Shown here: piece after piece, positions 9,238 through 18,591 of the stretch
How positions within the stretch are numbered: the first letter of the stretch is position 1
Layout: every line of letters begins with the position of its first letter
NCBI GenBank assembly: GCA_965263225.1
Contig: CBDHHG010000043.1
Coordinates: forward strand, 62,001-126,000
Origin: DT-111 sp965263225
GTDB lineage: Bacteria > Bacteroidota > Bacteroidia > Chitinophagales > Saprospiraceae
DNA length: 64,000 nt
Direction of reading: 5' to 3'
Translations under genes and position numbers: made by a program
Notes under the pieces: generated by a model
What the model was told of the DNA's origin: nothing
The model's input: only the letters and a program-made list of their open reading frames with translations
The model's database searches: none

Positions 9238-9780
9238 TTAATTACTTATTCGATAAGTATTAAACATTAGCCCTCCCTCATAATTTTCCGAAGATTCCAA
9301 CCTCCCCTTAAAGGCTTTGGTGGATCTCCCAAATAAGGGTGTCCCTCCGCCTAGCACAATTGGATTCAACTTCACTTTTAGGACATCAATGAGATCATGC
9401 TCTAAAAGCCAGGCGGCAAACTCACCACCTCCACAAAGGTAGATCGGCGTACCTTCCTCTGCTTTCAGTTGATGAATCAAATCTAGATTCCTAGGTACAA
9501 CCTTGACCTTTTCATCAGCCTTGTCTAATACCATAGTAGAGGAAAAAATGTAGTGCCGCATATGGGGATAAGCAGGAGCTCCCGGTTGCAACCCAAATTT
9601 GTATCCAAATTCATACGTTTTACGGCCCATGATCACCGTATCAAAGTCCAATAGGTCTTTTTGGTATTGCTCTACCCCATTGCCTTCGTAAGCAAATAGG
9701 GAAATATCTTCATTTGGACCGGCAATATAGCCGTCCAGAGAAGTAGCAACGTAATAGATAATTTCTCGCATAGTCTTCAT
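9238..9780 (-). CDS. Dihydrofolate reductase family protein (RibD C-terminal type)
   Basis: A 180-residue protein of the RibD C-terminal/DHFR-like fold that binds NADPH. The N-terminal strand carries the family pattern YYVATSLDGYIAGP. TVIMGRKTYE and IYLCGGGEFAAWLL follow at the expected positions, and the C-terminus has KLNPIVLGGGTPLF. Paralogues such as YyaP/YwjB-type proteins are common in Bacteroidota and their substrates are largely unknown. Both ATG 9780 and ATG 9771 are possible. It stands alone and converges with the regulator gene. Confidence 0.75.
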   Translation of the reverse strand: MKTMREIIYYVATSLDGYIAGPNEDISLFAYEGNGVEQYQKDLLDFDTVIMGRKTYEFGYKFGLQPGAPAYPHMRHYIFSSTMVLDKADEKVKVVPRNLDLIHQLKAEEGTPIYLCGGGEFAAWLLEHDLIDVLKVKLNPIVLGGGTPLFGRSTKAFKGRLESSENYEGGLMFNTYRISN

Positions 9781-9974
9781 TCGGTTTTAGGTTCTTCTAA
9801 TAGCTAGATGTACAAGCATAGAAACATAAAAGTTCCACTACTCATTCCATTAACGCTAAAGACGTCTATTTAGACACCCAATCAGATGAAAAAGGATGGG
9901 CTAAACAGTGAAATTGTTTAGATAAAATCCAACAATAGTCCCTGCCGCGACGAAGAGTTGGCTTCCCGTTAAGG

Positions 9975-10324
9975 TGGAATCAACTTCTACTCTTCTGCTT
10001 ACGGAGGATTCAACAATCGAACCAATGGATTCTCGGATGAGCTTCGCTATGGTGTCGAAGGAGGCGCTACTTTCTCCAAGACAGGTATTACCGCAATCCT
10101 TCGACTATATGGTATCAAAACATTGAAAAATGGAGATTCTACAGATACGCCCAACCCTACCAGTATTTTCGCCAATAACACTGAGCACTTTACTATCTCT
10201 CCGGAGATCGCTTATCAATTTAATGATAAATGGGGCGTGTCAGCGACTTATGCACAAGCCTTATCCGGGCGGATTATTTTCGCTAATCCATCCTACCCTT
10301 CTTGGCGTATTCTTGAAGAAATAA
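9975..10324 (+). pseudogene. Outer-membrane beta-barrel protein remnant
   Basis: After a TAA, a frame of about 100 codons reads as beta-barrel strands (GINFYSSAYGGFNNRTNG, then NTEHFTISPEIAYQFND and GVSATYAQALSGRIIFANPSY). This matches the C-terminal part of bacterial outer-membrane transport proteins. The N-terminal two thirds and the signal peptide are absent. At about 10300 the expected C-terminal strand (LGVFLKK, then a stop at 10324) continues in a different frame, so the gene is both truncated and frameshifted. It lies directly before the large alpha-2-macroglobulin gene. Confidence 0.55.
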
Positions 10325-10479
10325 TCAAGCAGGCATCGATGAGGAAAGGCTTCATGATAGGAAAGTCATGGCGCTTTTCCCTATTAAGGTCGGCAATATA
10401 GCTGACAAAGTTTCCCACTGCACAAAAGCAGCATTTATAGGGAGTTAGCAGTTTCAATAGAAAACGCAGGAACCCCTAT

Positions 10480-13400
10480 ATGAAAAAGCTCTATCTCGCA
10501 CTCTCACTGGTGTTGAGCCTCTCCTATCTGCAAGCTCAACAACCGATTGGACTCATCTTCCGCATTTCGGCTGAAGAAGCCAAAGAACTATATAAGCACG
10601 ATCAGCAATCCATTCCTGACACCTATTTCCATACCATAGTAGATAGTTTCGGAATTCGGGGATACACCCCCAAAGCAACGGAACAGAATGGACATTACCT
10701 GTTCGTCGAAGCAGATAAAGAACAGCTTTCTGTCAAACTCTCCAGTCAGCATACCCACAAGTTGATCAGCGTCTATAATGAGCGCGACCTCATGCTCCGC
10801 ATCATGGATGATCAGGGCAATGCCATCAAAAATGCCAAACTAAAACTCGGGGGGCGAAAGATTAAGTACAAGGCATCCCTTGATTGCTATCAAATCCGCA
10901 AGAGGAATCGAGGTGGTTTTTTAGAAATACAACTACCCAATGATACCCTCTTTTATCAGCTCGATGCGCGCTATGGGCGTTCCTTGATCAGCAAACGGTA
11001 CCGACAATTCACCCAAACACCTTTCGGCTATTATGTGAGTACGCCGATTCGTTGGAGTAGTCAATTGTATTACTACTTCAGAGGGCTAATCAGATGGGGA
11101 AGATGGAATCCGAGATGGCGTTTCTCCGGATCTAGAAATAGATCCATGCATGGTTATGTAGTCAGCAATTTACCCAAATACCAGCCTGGAGATACATTGC
11201 ACTTGAAAGCCTTTGTCACATCCCCCAAAGGGCGCCCCCTGAATCGACCGCTTGAAGTAAAAATTAGAAACTACCAACGATCTAAGCCTTTAATCGATAC
11301 TTTACTTTCCCCCACCACTACAGGCGCTTTTGTCTTTGACTGGCCACTTCCTGATTCGCTTCAACTGGATCAGAAATATCGCATCACCCTCGATCACCCC
11401 AAACGTTGGCGACTTAATGGCCTCAGCCATACTTTTCGGTATGAAGCCTATCAACTGGATGAAGTGGTTTACGACCTGCAAACCCCACAAGATACTTTCC
11501 GCCAAGGAGTACCTTTTACGCTTACCGCTAGCGCGAAGGACCAAAATAATTTACCCGTTTATGATACTCGGGTAAAGCTGTATTGCTTAGCCGATCAACT
11601 TCTGACATTCCATGAGCAGGAAGTTTTCGTCAAGGATACTCTATGGACCTACGAAGGAGAGCTTGCCAATGCGGGTCAGCTCGAATTGCCCTTGCCAGAT
11701 AGCCTTTTTCCTGCCGTCCGTATGAAAGTGTCCGTGAAAGCGGTATTCACCAACAGTAATGGGGAGCTGCAAGAAAAGCAGACCAGTTTTTCCTACAGCC
11801 CTCTACGACAGGAAATTAAAATACAATTGGAAGCAGGTAATCTCATTGCTCGCTACCTCAAGAATCAACAGGAAGAAGCTATTCAAGCCCTGCTGGTACA
11901 GACTCGTGCTGTAGGAGAACGCTATGTGCAAGATAGTAGCCTAGTTGAATTACCCTTACAGATGCCACGGGCGGATCATATCAGTAGCTATCGATTGTAC
12001 GCTGCTGGAGCTTACAAATCGCTGGATCTTAGCAAGTCGCATGGTGCTCCTAGTGAGCTGGATTTCCAGGCCACACAATTGGGAGATTCATTGATACTTT
12101 CTTTAAGTAATCCACACAAAGTCGCCGTCCACTGGAACATCAGGCATTATGGTGGTGCCCTAACCGAAGGAGCCACCCGAGACTCCCTTTGGAGGCAAAA
12201 AATCCTGGTTAAAAAAACCAAAACTTACTATCTAAAATATCAATTCTTGTGGGGAGGACAAACCTACACTAGAGCGCATGAAATCAAGAGGTATCGAAAG
12301 CTATTACAAGTCAGTATAGAGCCTCCATTACAAGTGGCACCAGGCCAGCAGACGGAAGTCAAAGTCTCTGTCAAAGACTTCCGAGGGCGGCCGGTAAAGG
12401 GCGTGAATTTGGCCGCGGGTGCCATTAATGCCCAATTTAATTCCAATTCACATTATCAGCCAGCCAGTATCTCTTACCGAGAAGGGGTATCACCGCTGAG
12501 CTACAATAGGTTGGAGCCTACTATCCAAGTAGAAAACTGGCGACTCCCCATCAAGCAAAGATGGCTGCACCGCCTGGCACTCGAACGTTCCCATTACTAT
12601 AAACTTCTATTTCCCAAGCAGGGAGTTTACCTTCAGTATGACACCTTAACTCAGGATACCTTTAACCAGGCTATTGCTCAATTTGCACCATTCCTGGTGA
12701 AGAATGGGAAACAAGTACCAATACATTTAATTTATTGCAACCGTAAATTAGTTTATTATCAAGGCGTAACCTCCCCATCCCCCTATAGTTTTCAAGGGCT
12801 GGAAGGTTTAAACCAAATTACACTGAGAACAAGTGAGGAGGAAATCACTATCGATAGCATCAGATTAAAAAGAGGACATAAATTAGAATTTTCTATCGAT
12901 CTCCTCCATTGGGCGAAATGGGACAAACGGCATCGAATTCAAAGAAAAGCTATGCCACCAGGCCTCACTAACAAGGAAAAAGAGCTTCTTCAATCCTCCA
13001 TCCTAGTTTTACAGCATGTACCGAATCACTCCGTCCTCGTTTGGGATGAGGGGTTTAATATCTACAGCTACAATAAACAATATTACCATCCGCTTGGAGG
13101 TCATGTCCTGATAGGGCCATTCCTGAAAGGTTCTCGCCTCCATTACAAGGAACTAGGGGGAATCACCGCTGACTTCCTCTTTGAGCCTGGCTATAGTTAC
13201 CGTATTTCCAAGAACCGTGAACGCTTATACGAACACGACCTATTTCCAGATAAAAAAGTAGTATTGCCAACCTTCTTAGCTCCCTCGCCCGTGGGTCAGC
13301 TGGTTCATACCCCCAAAATACTAGAGGACCCGAAAAAAGAGATTGCCTATATGGGCTTCAATCGCAATTGGCGGAAAAAAGCCAAAAAAGGACATTACCA

Positions 13401-16284
13401 ATTTCGTTATAGATCCAAAGAGCACCCCCTCAAAGCCGTTGTTCTACAAAAAGGGGACACTACCTTGGCCATCTACCGAGCCGCAAATAGGCGTCTAAGA
13501 AATTTACCAAGGGGAGTATATACGCTAATACTGATCAGAGATGATTGGACAGTCCATCGCAGGACTATTGCCATTGAGCCTTACAGCACGTTGTATCAGC
13601 AATTGAGTCAGGAAGATTTCAGGCCAGATACAAGCGGCTGGTTATCTAATATCAAATTGGGATTCCATGCTGATCCTTTCGTCAGCCCCACCAAGAATAC
13701 GCAACCTTGGCCGTACATAGGCAATCCATACCTGATCAGCGGATACGTGCGAGATGATAACGGAGACCCCCTAATCGGTGCTACGGTACTCATCAAAGGT
13801 ACCAGCCAAGGAACCGTAACAGATCTGGATGGTAGATATGAATTACAAGTAAATGATCCTAACGCCACTTTAGTGATCAACTATACCGGATTTCAAAACC
13901 AAGAACTTCGAGCCAATGGTCGGTACTCCAATGCTGAGCTATCCTCCGTTGGTGTTCATCTCGACGAAGTAGTGATCACAGGTTACTCCACCTCAAGAAG
14001 ACCTCAACGTCCCAAACTAAAGGCAGTTGGAGTAATCACTGAGCAAAATCTAAACCCCAAGCCCGAAATCACAAGCGCACTGCTGCAAGGTCGTATGGCA
14101 GGAGTCCAAATAACCGAGACGGGTTCAAAGGTTATGATTCGAGGATCTCGTAGTAGCGCAGTGGATGGGCCCTTGTTTTTAATTGATGGGAAAATTGGGG
14201 ATCCTTCCAAATTGCACCCGAGCCAGATTCGGAGTTTACGGGAGATAAAAGGTGATGAGGCTTTGGCACTTTATGGCTCTCAAGCAGCAAATGGGGTAAT
14301 CCTGATTTCTACAAATTTCGTCCCCGATCTTGATCTATTCAACAACAATATGGCTGCAAGTCTTCGCTCCGATTTCAAAGATTATGCCTACTGGGTACCC
14401 AATATTATCACCGACAAAAATGGGGAAGCTTCTTTCAAAGTAAAATTCCCCGATAATATCACGGCCTGGAAAGCCTATGCTTTAGGGATGGATGGTAGAA
14501 AACGAAGTGGAACGGGTTTTGCCGAAACCAGAGCGTTCAAACCCGTAGTAGCTCAACTGGCCGTTCCTCGGTTCTTGGTAGAGGGGGACGTGGTAGATTT
14601 GATTGGTAAAAGCTCAAACTATACACCTGACTCTTTACAGATAAAAACGCGCTTTCTAGCATCCGATTCATTACTCAGTCAACAGGAAAGTTGGCTCTCA
14701 AGCGGGAAAGTGGAATCGACCCGTATCCACGCAGGTATGGCTGGGGATACACTAGCCATTACCTATTCCCTTTCCAGCATGCCGGATAGCTATGAAGATG
14801 GGGAAAAGCGCAAGATACCCGTACTTAAAAAAGGAACAGAAGAAACACGCGGCATCTTTCGCATCATAGATCGAGACACTAGCCTCGAACTCTCCTTTGA
14901 CGAAGCGGCTGGGCGTATCGAACTATACATGGAACAAGACCTCCTACCCCAGCTGATTCGAGAAATTGACTATTTGAAAAACTACAAATATGGTTGCAAT
15001 GAGCAAACAGCCAGCAAGCTAATGGCGCTATGTTTGGAGAAGTCCCTAAGAGAATCGCTAGGAGAGGGCTTTGAGGAGGAAGGAATAATTCAAAAGTGCA
15101 TTAATCATCTGGATCAATCTCAAAATGAGGCTGGTGGATGGGGATGGTGGCGCAAAAGCCCGAGCATAGGCTGGATCACAAGACATGCTATCAAAGCCCT
15201 TCTCATGGCCAAGAATATGGGATATACCTCTAAGAGTTTAGAAATAGCGCTCCGCAATCTCACCAGAGATGCTAAAGTTTGGCCTCGGCAGGAGGTTTTA
15301 TCTAATCTTTCCCTATTGGCACAGGCGGACCAAAACTTTCCCTATGCGGAAAGGCTGGCGGTACTCGACACTCAATCCAACAGCCTAAGTCGGCAATTTG
15401 AGATTTTGCGCATTAAACAACTAAGAGGGTTACCGTATGAATTAGATAGCCTCTATCAGTATCGAAAGACGACACTATTTGGTAGTCATTACTGGGGTGT
15501 TCCCTCTTATGGTTTTCCAGGAAATGATATAGAACTCACAATCTTGGCACATGATATTTTGCTTGAGGCCGGTAAAACCGACGAAGCCAGGAAGGTTAGT
15601 ACTTTCTTTATGGAGAGTAGACAAGCAAGGGGGCAGCGGCACGCTTGGCGAAACACCTTAGAAACGGCAATGATCCTAAGGTCTATCCTACCGGGAATCT
15701 TAGCTGATGGAAGAAAAGTCCGAGAAAAGATTCAAGTTCAGTTATCAGGGCCTGTAGTACACAAAATCGATAGTTTCCCATATCAGCTTCAATTCACGGA
15801 CTTGGCAGAAAACCTCAAAATCCAAAAGACGGGCAGCAACCGGCTATACCTCACCGCCTACCAAACCTATTGGAATAAAACACCCGCAAAGACAGATTCG
15901 ACCTTTGCCGTTTCGAGCTACCTACAGCAAGAAGGGGTCAAAATAGCGCGCTTAGAAAAAGCCAAGAAAGCGGAGTTGATCATTGAAGTAGAAAGTAGCC
16001 AGAGGGCTGGCTATCTCATGCTCGAAGTACCGATTCCAGCATCCTGCTCTTATGCTAGCAAACCAAATGGAAGAAGAGGCGTGGAAGTACATAGAGAATA
16101 TGATATTCATCAAACAAGCATTTTTATCGAAGATCTGCCACCGGGCAAGCATCAATTTCAGATCCAGTTAGAACCACGATTTTCAGGAGAATTCACTTTG
16201 AACCCGGCGAAGATAGAGCAAATGTATTTCCCGGTTTTTTATGGCAGAGAGGGGCTAAAGCAGATAGAGGTGGGCGAGCGATAA
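10480..16284 (+). CDS. Alpha-2-macroglobulin family protein with inserted carboxypeptidase-regulatory and TonB plug domains
   Basis: A 1934-residue secreted protein with a cleavable signal peptide (about 19 residues, ending LQAQ). The N-terminal half holds macroglobulin-type beta domains. Residues about 1086-1165 are a CarboxypepD-regulatory-like domain (ISGYVRDDNGDPLIGATV). About 1180-1278 resemble the plug of SusC-type TonB receptors, ending in ALYGSQAANGVILIST, close to the plug end of the SusC protein in this window (SLFGSQAANGVIQ). The A2M core resumes near 1301. The thioester motif reads GCNEQ, with Cys1506, and an alpha/alpha toroid follows. Known bacterial A2Ms trap attacking proteases through the thioester. 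What the plug does here is unknown. No penicillin-binding protein gene is adjacent. Confidence 0.8.
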   Translation: MKKLYLALSLVLSLSYLQAQQPIGLIFRISAEEAKELYKHDQQSIPDTYFHTIVDSFGIRGYTPKATEQNGHYLFVEADKEQLSVKLSSQHTHKLISVYNERDLMLRIMDDQGNAIKNAKLKLGGRKIKYKASLDCYQIRKRNRGGFLEIQLPNDTLFYQLDARYGRSLISKRYRQFTQTPFGYYVSTPIRWSSQLYYYFRGLIRWGRWNPRWRFSGSRNRSMHGYVVSNLPKYQPGDTLHLKAFVTSPKGRPLNRPLEVKIRNYQRSKPLIDTLLSPTTTGAFVFDWPLPDSLQLDQKYRITLDHPKRWRLNGLSHTFRYEAYQLDEVVYDLQTPQDTFRQGVPFTLTASAKDQNNLPVYDTRVKLYCLADQLLTFHEQEVFVKDTLWTYEGELANAGQLELPLPDSLFPAVRMKVSVKAVFTNSNGELQEKQTSFSYSPLRQEIKIQLEAGNLIARYLKNQQEEAIQALLVQTRAVGERYVQDSSLVELPLQMPRADHISSYRLYAAGAYKSLDLSKSHGAPSELDFQATQLGDSLILSLSNPHKVAVHWNIRHYGGALTEGATRDSLWRQKILVKKTKTYYLKYQFLWGGQTYTRAHEIKRYRKLLQVSIEPPLQVAPGQQTEVKVSVKDFRGRPVKGVNLAAGAINAQFNSNSHYQPASISYREGVSPLSYNRLEPTIQVENWRLPIKQRWLHRLALERSHYYKLLFPKQGVYLQYDTLTQDTFNQAIAQFAPFLVKNGKQVPIHLIYCNRKLVYYQGVTSPSPYSFQGLEGLNQITLRTSEEEITIDSIRLKRGHKLEFSIDLLHWAKWDKRHRIQRKAMPPGLTNKEKELLQSSILVLQHVPNHSVLVWDEGFNIYSYNKQYYHPLGGHVLIGPFLKGSRLHYKELGGITADFLFEPGYSYRISKNRERLYEHDLFPDKKVVLPTFLAPSPVGQLVHTPKILEDPKKEIAYMGFNRNWRKKAKKGHYQFRYRSKEHPLKAVVLQKGDTTLAIYRAANRRLRNLPRGVYTLILIRDDWTVHRRTIAIEPYSTLYQQLSQEDFRPDTSGWLSNIKLGFHADPFVSPTKNTQPWPYIGNPYLISGYVRDDNGDPLIGATVLIKGTSQGTVTDLDGRYELQVNDPNATLVINYTGFQNQELRANGRYSNAELSSVGVHLDEVVITGYSTSRRPQRPKLKAVGVITEQNLNPKPEITSALLQGRMAGVQITETGSKVMIRGSRSSAVDGPLFLIDGKIGDPSKLHPSQIRSLREIKGDEALALYGSQAANGVILISTNFVPDLDLFNNNMAASLRSDFKDYAYWVPNIITDKNGEASFKVKFPDNITAWKAYALGMDGRKRSGTGFAETRAFKPVVAQLAVPRFLVEGDVVDLIGKSSNYTPDSLQIKTRFLASDSLLSQQESWLSSGKVESTRIHAGMAGDTLAITYSLSSMPDSYEDGEKRKIPVLKKGTEETRGIFRIIDRDTSLELSFDEAAGRIELYMEQDLLPQLIREIDYLKNYKYGCNEQTASKLMALCLEKSLRESLGEGFEEEGIIQKCINHLDQSQNEAGGWGWWRKSPSIGWITRHAIKALLMAKNMGYTSKSLEIALRNLTRDAKVWPRQEVLSNLSLLAQADQNFPYAERLAVLDTQSNSLSRQFEILRIKQLRGLPYELDSLYQYRKTTLFGSHYWGVPSYGFPGNDIELTILAHDILLEAGKTDEARKVSTFFMESRQARGQRHAWRNTLETAMILRSILPGILADGRKVREKIQVQLSGPVVHKIDSFPYQLQFTDLAENLKIQKTGSNRLYLTAYQTYWNKTPAKTDSTFAVSSYLQQEGVKIARLEKAKKAELIIEVESSQRAGYLMLEVPIPASCSYASKPNGRRGVEVHREYDIHQTSIFIEDLPPGKHQFQIQLEPRFSGEFTLNPAKIEQMYFPVFYGREGLKQIEVGER

Positions 16285-16436
16285 AGAATGTGTTGTATAC
16301 ATGGATAGGCTATAACATCCAAATATATGTCATTGGTCAAAACGCCAGCCGTCGACTCGGGAGGGGCATGGGTTGATAGGAGGAAACAACAAGCCCTAAC
16401 CAATTATCAATCAGCTGCGTCTACCCAATAAACGGC

Positions 16437-17345
16437 TCATTTAGCCAATTCTCCTTCTTGTTCAAGGGTAGCCTCAGCAGGTGTTTGATCTGTATTTAGT
16501 ACAAAGTCCACCAGCATATCAGGTGCTTGCATCTGCAAGGGGTGATCTCCGTCAGCAATCGTCACTAATTCCTTATCATTCTTCATCAATTCCATCAAAA
16601 AGGGTGAATTTAGGTATGGGACCAAAGTATCAGCATCTCCATGAATCAATACGACAGGAACGCTGATTTTGGAATATAAGGGTAGTATTGCTCGCAAGGC
16701 ATTAGGATGACTAAGCTTTTCTACATTAGACACCCATAGCATTCTCGGCAATAAAAACCGGAAGATCTTAAAATTCAAGAGATAAGATATTCGGAACGTC
16801 ACTTCATTATCTGGATCGTATTGCCCAGATACGCCAACGATCTTGGCAATCTTTTCTGGCTGAAGCGCCCCCATAATCACGGCAATCGGACCTCCATAGC
16901 TGTGACCCATAATCACAGCTTGCTGTGTTTCCCCGTCTAAAACTTCTAAGATTCGTTCGGCATGTACTTTTAAATCTTTCTCCGCGCCCCTAGGCTTCGT
17001 TCCTCCATAACCCGGACGGTCTACCACTAGTAATCGATATTTCTCGTAGATTCGCTCTCTTTTGGCCACAGCACTCCAGTCCATAACACTACCTGGAGCA
17101 CCATGTACCAACAAAAGGGGTTGTTTGTCGGCATCTCCAATCTCCAAGTATCGGACACCAGAAGGAGTGTAATGGACCGTCCAATCCTTTCTAGGGATAT
17201 CCTTATACCACCACCGGGTTCCCTTTTCCGAAGAGACATATCGATCAAAGGATTCAATAAAGATAAATAGTATGGCCACCAGGGCCAGAGCAATATAAAG
17301 GACCCAACGGAAGATCCTTTTCGTAATGGGAAAGAAGCGGCTCAT
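16437..17345 (-). CDS. Membrane-anchored alpha/beta hydrolase
   Basis: A 302-residue alpha/beta-hydrolase with an N-terminal membrane helix (about residues 12-31) that probably anchors the catalytic domain in the periplasm. The oxyanion strand motif is HGAPGS (81-86). The nucleophile elbow is GHSYGG with Ser149, the acid is Asp239 in HGDADTLVP, and the catalytic His is His268 in DGDHPLQ. All catalytic residues are present, so it should be active. The substrate is unknown; esterase, haloalkane dehalogenase and epoxide hydrolase relatives share this core. It converges with the alpha-2-macroglobulin gene and lies divergently from the nucleotide cluster. Confidence 0.75.
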   Translation of the reverse strand: MSRFFPITKRIFRWVLYIALALVAILFIFIESFDRYVSSEKGTRWWYKDIPRKDWTVHYTPSGVRYLEIGDADKQPLLLVHGAPGSVMDWSAVAKRERIYEKYRLLVVDRPGYGGTKPRGAEKDLKVHAERILEVLDGETQQAVIMGHSYGGPIAVIMGALQPEKIAKIVGVSGQYDPDNEVTFRISYLLNFKIFRFLLPRMLWVSNVEKLSHPNALRAILPLYSKISVPVVLIHGDADTLVPYLNSPFLMELMKNDKELVTIADGDHPLQMQAPDMLVDFVLNTDQTPAEATLEQEGELAK

Positions 17346-17584
17346 AAGGGCAGTTTATATTAAATCTCTAACGGGAGACCATCTCATACAGCTCTCCATA
17401 GGGTTGGATAGGTCTATATGGTAGCATACGATAACTGCACTAAAAACGTCTCGCCCGCAGAATTGTTAAGGTACAGGCTGTATTTATCGCCCAATTCTTC
17501 TTCAATAGAGTCAAAAACGAGGAATTTCAGTGAAGTCCACTACCCTGCTCCAGCATTTTTACAAAAAATCAAAAAAAAGCATCA
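17346..17584. other. Gene-free stretch between alpha/beta hydrolase and nucleotide cluster
   Basis: About 240 bp, extending to 311 bp when the operators are included. I see no credible ORF here. An A-rich tract at 17561-17579 immediately precedes the operator/promoter region and may act as an UP-like or bent element. The rest is unremarkable. Confidence 0.5.
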
Positions 17585-17650
17585 CTTAGTTTGACTTTTA
17601 AACTAAGATAGAATATACTTGCACTATAGTTAGTTTAAAAACAAAACTAA
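17585..17650 (+). promoter_or_regulatory. Promoter with two matched palindromic operators
   Basis: Two inverted repeats share the same arms and the same 7-nt spacer, TTAGTTT-N7-AAACTAA. The first has 8-bp arms (17585-17592 and 17600-17607); the second has 7-bp arms (17630-17636 and 17644-17650). Between them is a Bacteroidota-like promoter: TTTG at 17590-17593, a 20-nt spacer and TATACTTG at 17614-17621. The first operator covers the -33 box and the second covers the start-site to ATG region, which implies repression. A 21-bp palindrome is the size reported for NrtR-type Nudix regulators of NAD metabolism. That identity is only a guess, prompted by the downstream gene content. Confidence 0.65.
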
Positions 17651-17656
17651 GTTAAT

Positions 17657-18559
17657 ATGTCAGCACCATATAACCCCTTATACAGCCGAAACACAGTAGG
17701 TGAATTGATCCAAAAGATTATGGGAGCTCAAAGTCTATTGGCCTTATTCCCCACCGGAAATGTCAAGAAGCTGTACCGAGAAGCTGTCAAACAATTGCAT
17801 CCTGATCTTTGTACAGCTCCCAAAGCCGAAGAAGCATTAATTCGACTAAACGAACTCCGCTTAAAACATGAGAAAGGAATTGTCATTACGGATGACGCTG
17901 GTAGCATTTGGACACAGCGGAAAGAAGCCATATTCCGCGGAGACCTGGGTTTACTTCATACTTCCTATCAAAACTATCAGCGCCTCAAACACCTAAAATC
18001 AGCCGCAGCGGAACACTTTCACTTGTATTTGCCAGAGCGTATGGTAATGACTGACGTTTTGACGGCCGAGTTTCCTTTTCGGGCGCTCCCCTTACATAGT
18101 TTGGAACTACCGCAAGAACATGTCAATTGGGTACTCTCCCGACTTTTAGAAATGGTCGCCTGGTTGGCCCAAGAAGGCTTTGTACATGGGGGAATTAACC
18201 CTCGGGGCATCTTCATTCTACCGGAGACTCACGGCATTGCGTTGACTTCATTTTACCATATGAAAAAAATAGGCGATCGCTTGGACACGATCTCCGCAGC
18301 CTATCAAAACTGGTACCCTGAACAAGTATTTAGGGAGAAGCGGGCGAGCAGCATAATTGACTTAGAGTGCTGCAAAAGAACGGCAGCTTACTTGTTAGGG
18401 GATAAATCAGGCGCGGGAGTTAAGCTAAAAAAGACGCACCTGGGTGCCTACGTTGACTTTCTATTGGATCGGCATGAAAATGCTTACACCTGTTACGATG
18501 AATACCGAAAATTACTTAAAGAACATTTTGAACCTCGCTTCGTGCCATTGGCACTATAA
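17657..18559 (+). CDS. J-domain plus kinase-like domain protein
   Basis: A 300-residue cytoplasmic protein. Residues about 25-75 look like a J-domain with its HPD triad intact (His48-Pro49-Asp50 in KQLHPDL), the element that stimulates DnaK-type chaperone ATPase. The remainder resembles a protein-kinase-like fold. HGGINPRGI (His177 to Asn181) occupies the place of the catalytic loop, but the usual catalytic Asp is missing and no clear DFG is seen, so a pseudokinase is likely. It is the first gene behind the twin operators, and the vWA gene follows after 32 bp. The start is the ATG 6 bp after the second operator. Function is unknown. Confidence 0.55.
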   Translation: MSAPYNPLYSRNTVGELIQKIMGAQSLLALFPTGNVKKLYREAVKQLHPDLCTAPKAEEALIRLNELRLKHEKGIVITDDAGSIWTQRKEAIFRGDLGLLHTSYQNYQRLKHLKSAAAEHFHLYLPERMVMTDVLTAEFPFRALPLHSLELPQEHVNWVLSRLLEMVAWLAQEGFVHGGINPRGIFILPETHGIALTSFYHMKKIGDRLDTISAAYQNWYPEQVFREKRASSIIDLECCKRTAAYLLGDKSGAGVKLKKTHLGAYVDFLLDRHENAYTCYDEYRKLLKEHFEPRFVPLAL

Positions 18560-18591
18560 GAGCATATTGTTAACATCAAAAACCAAAGAAA

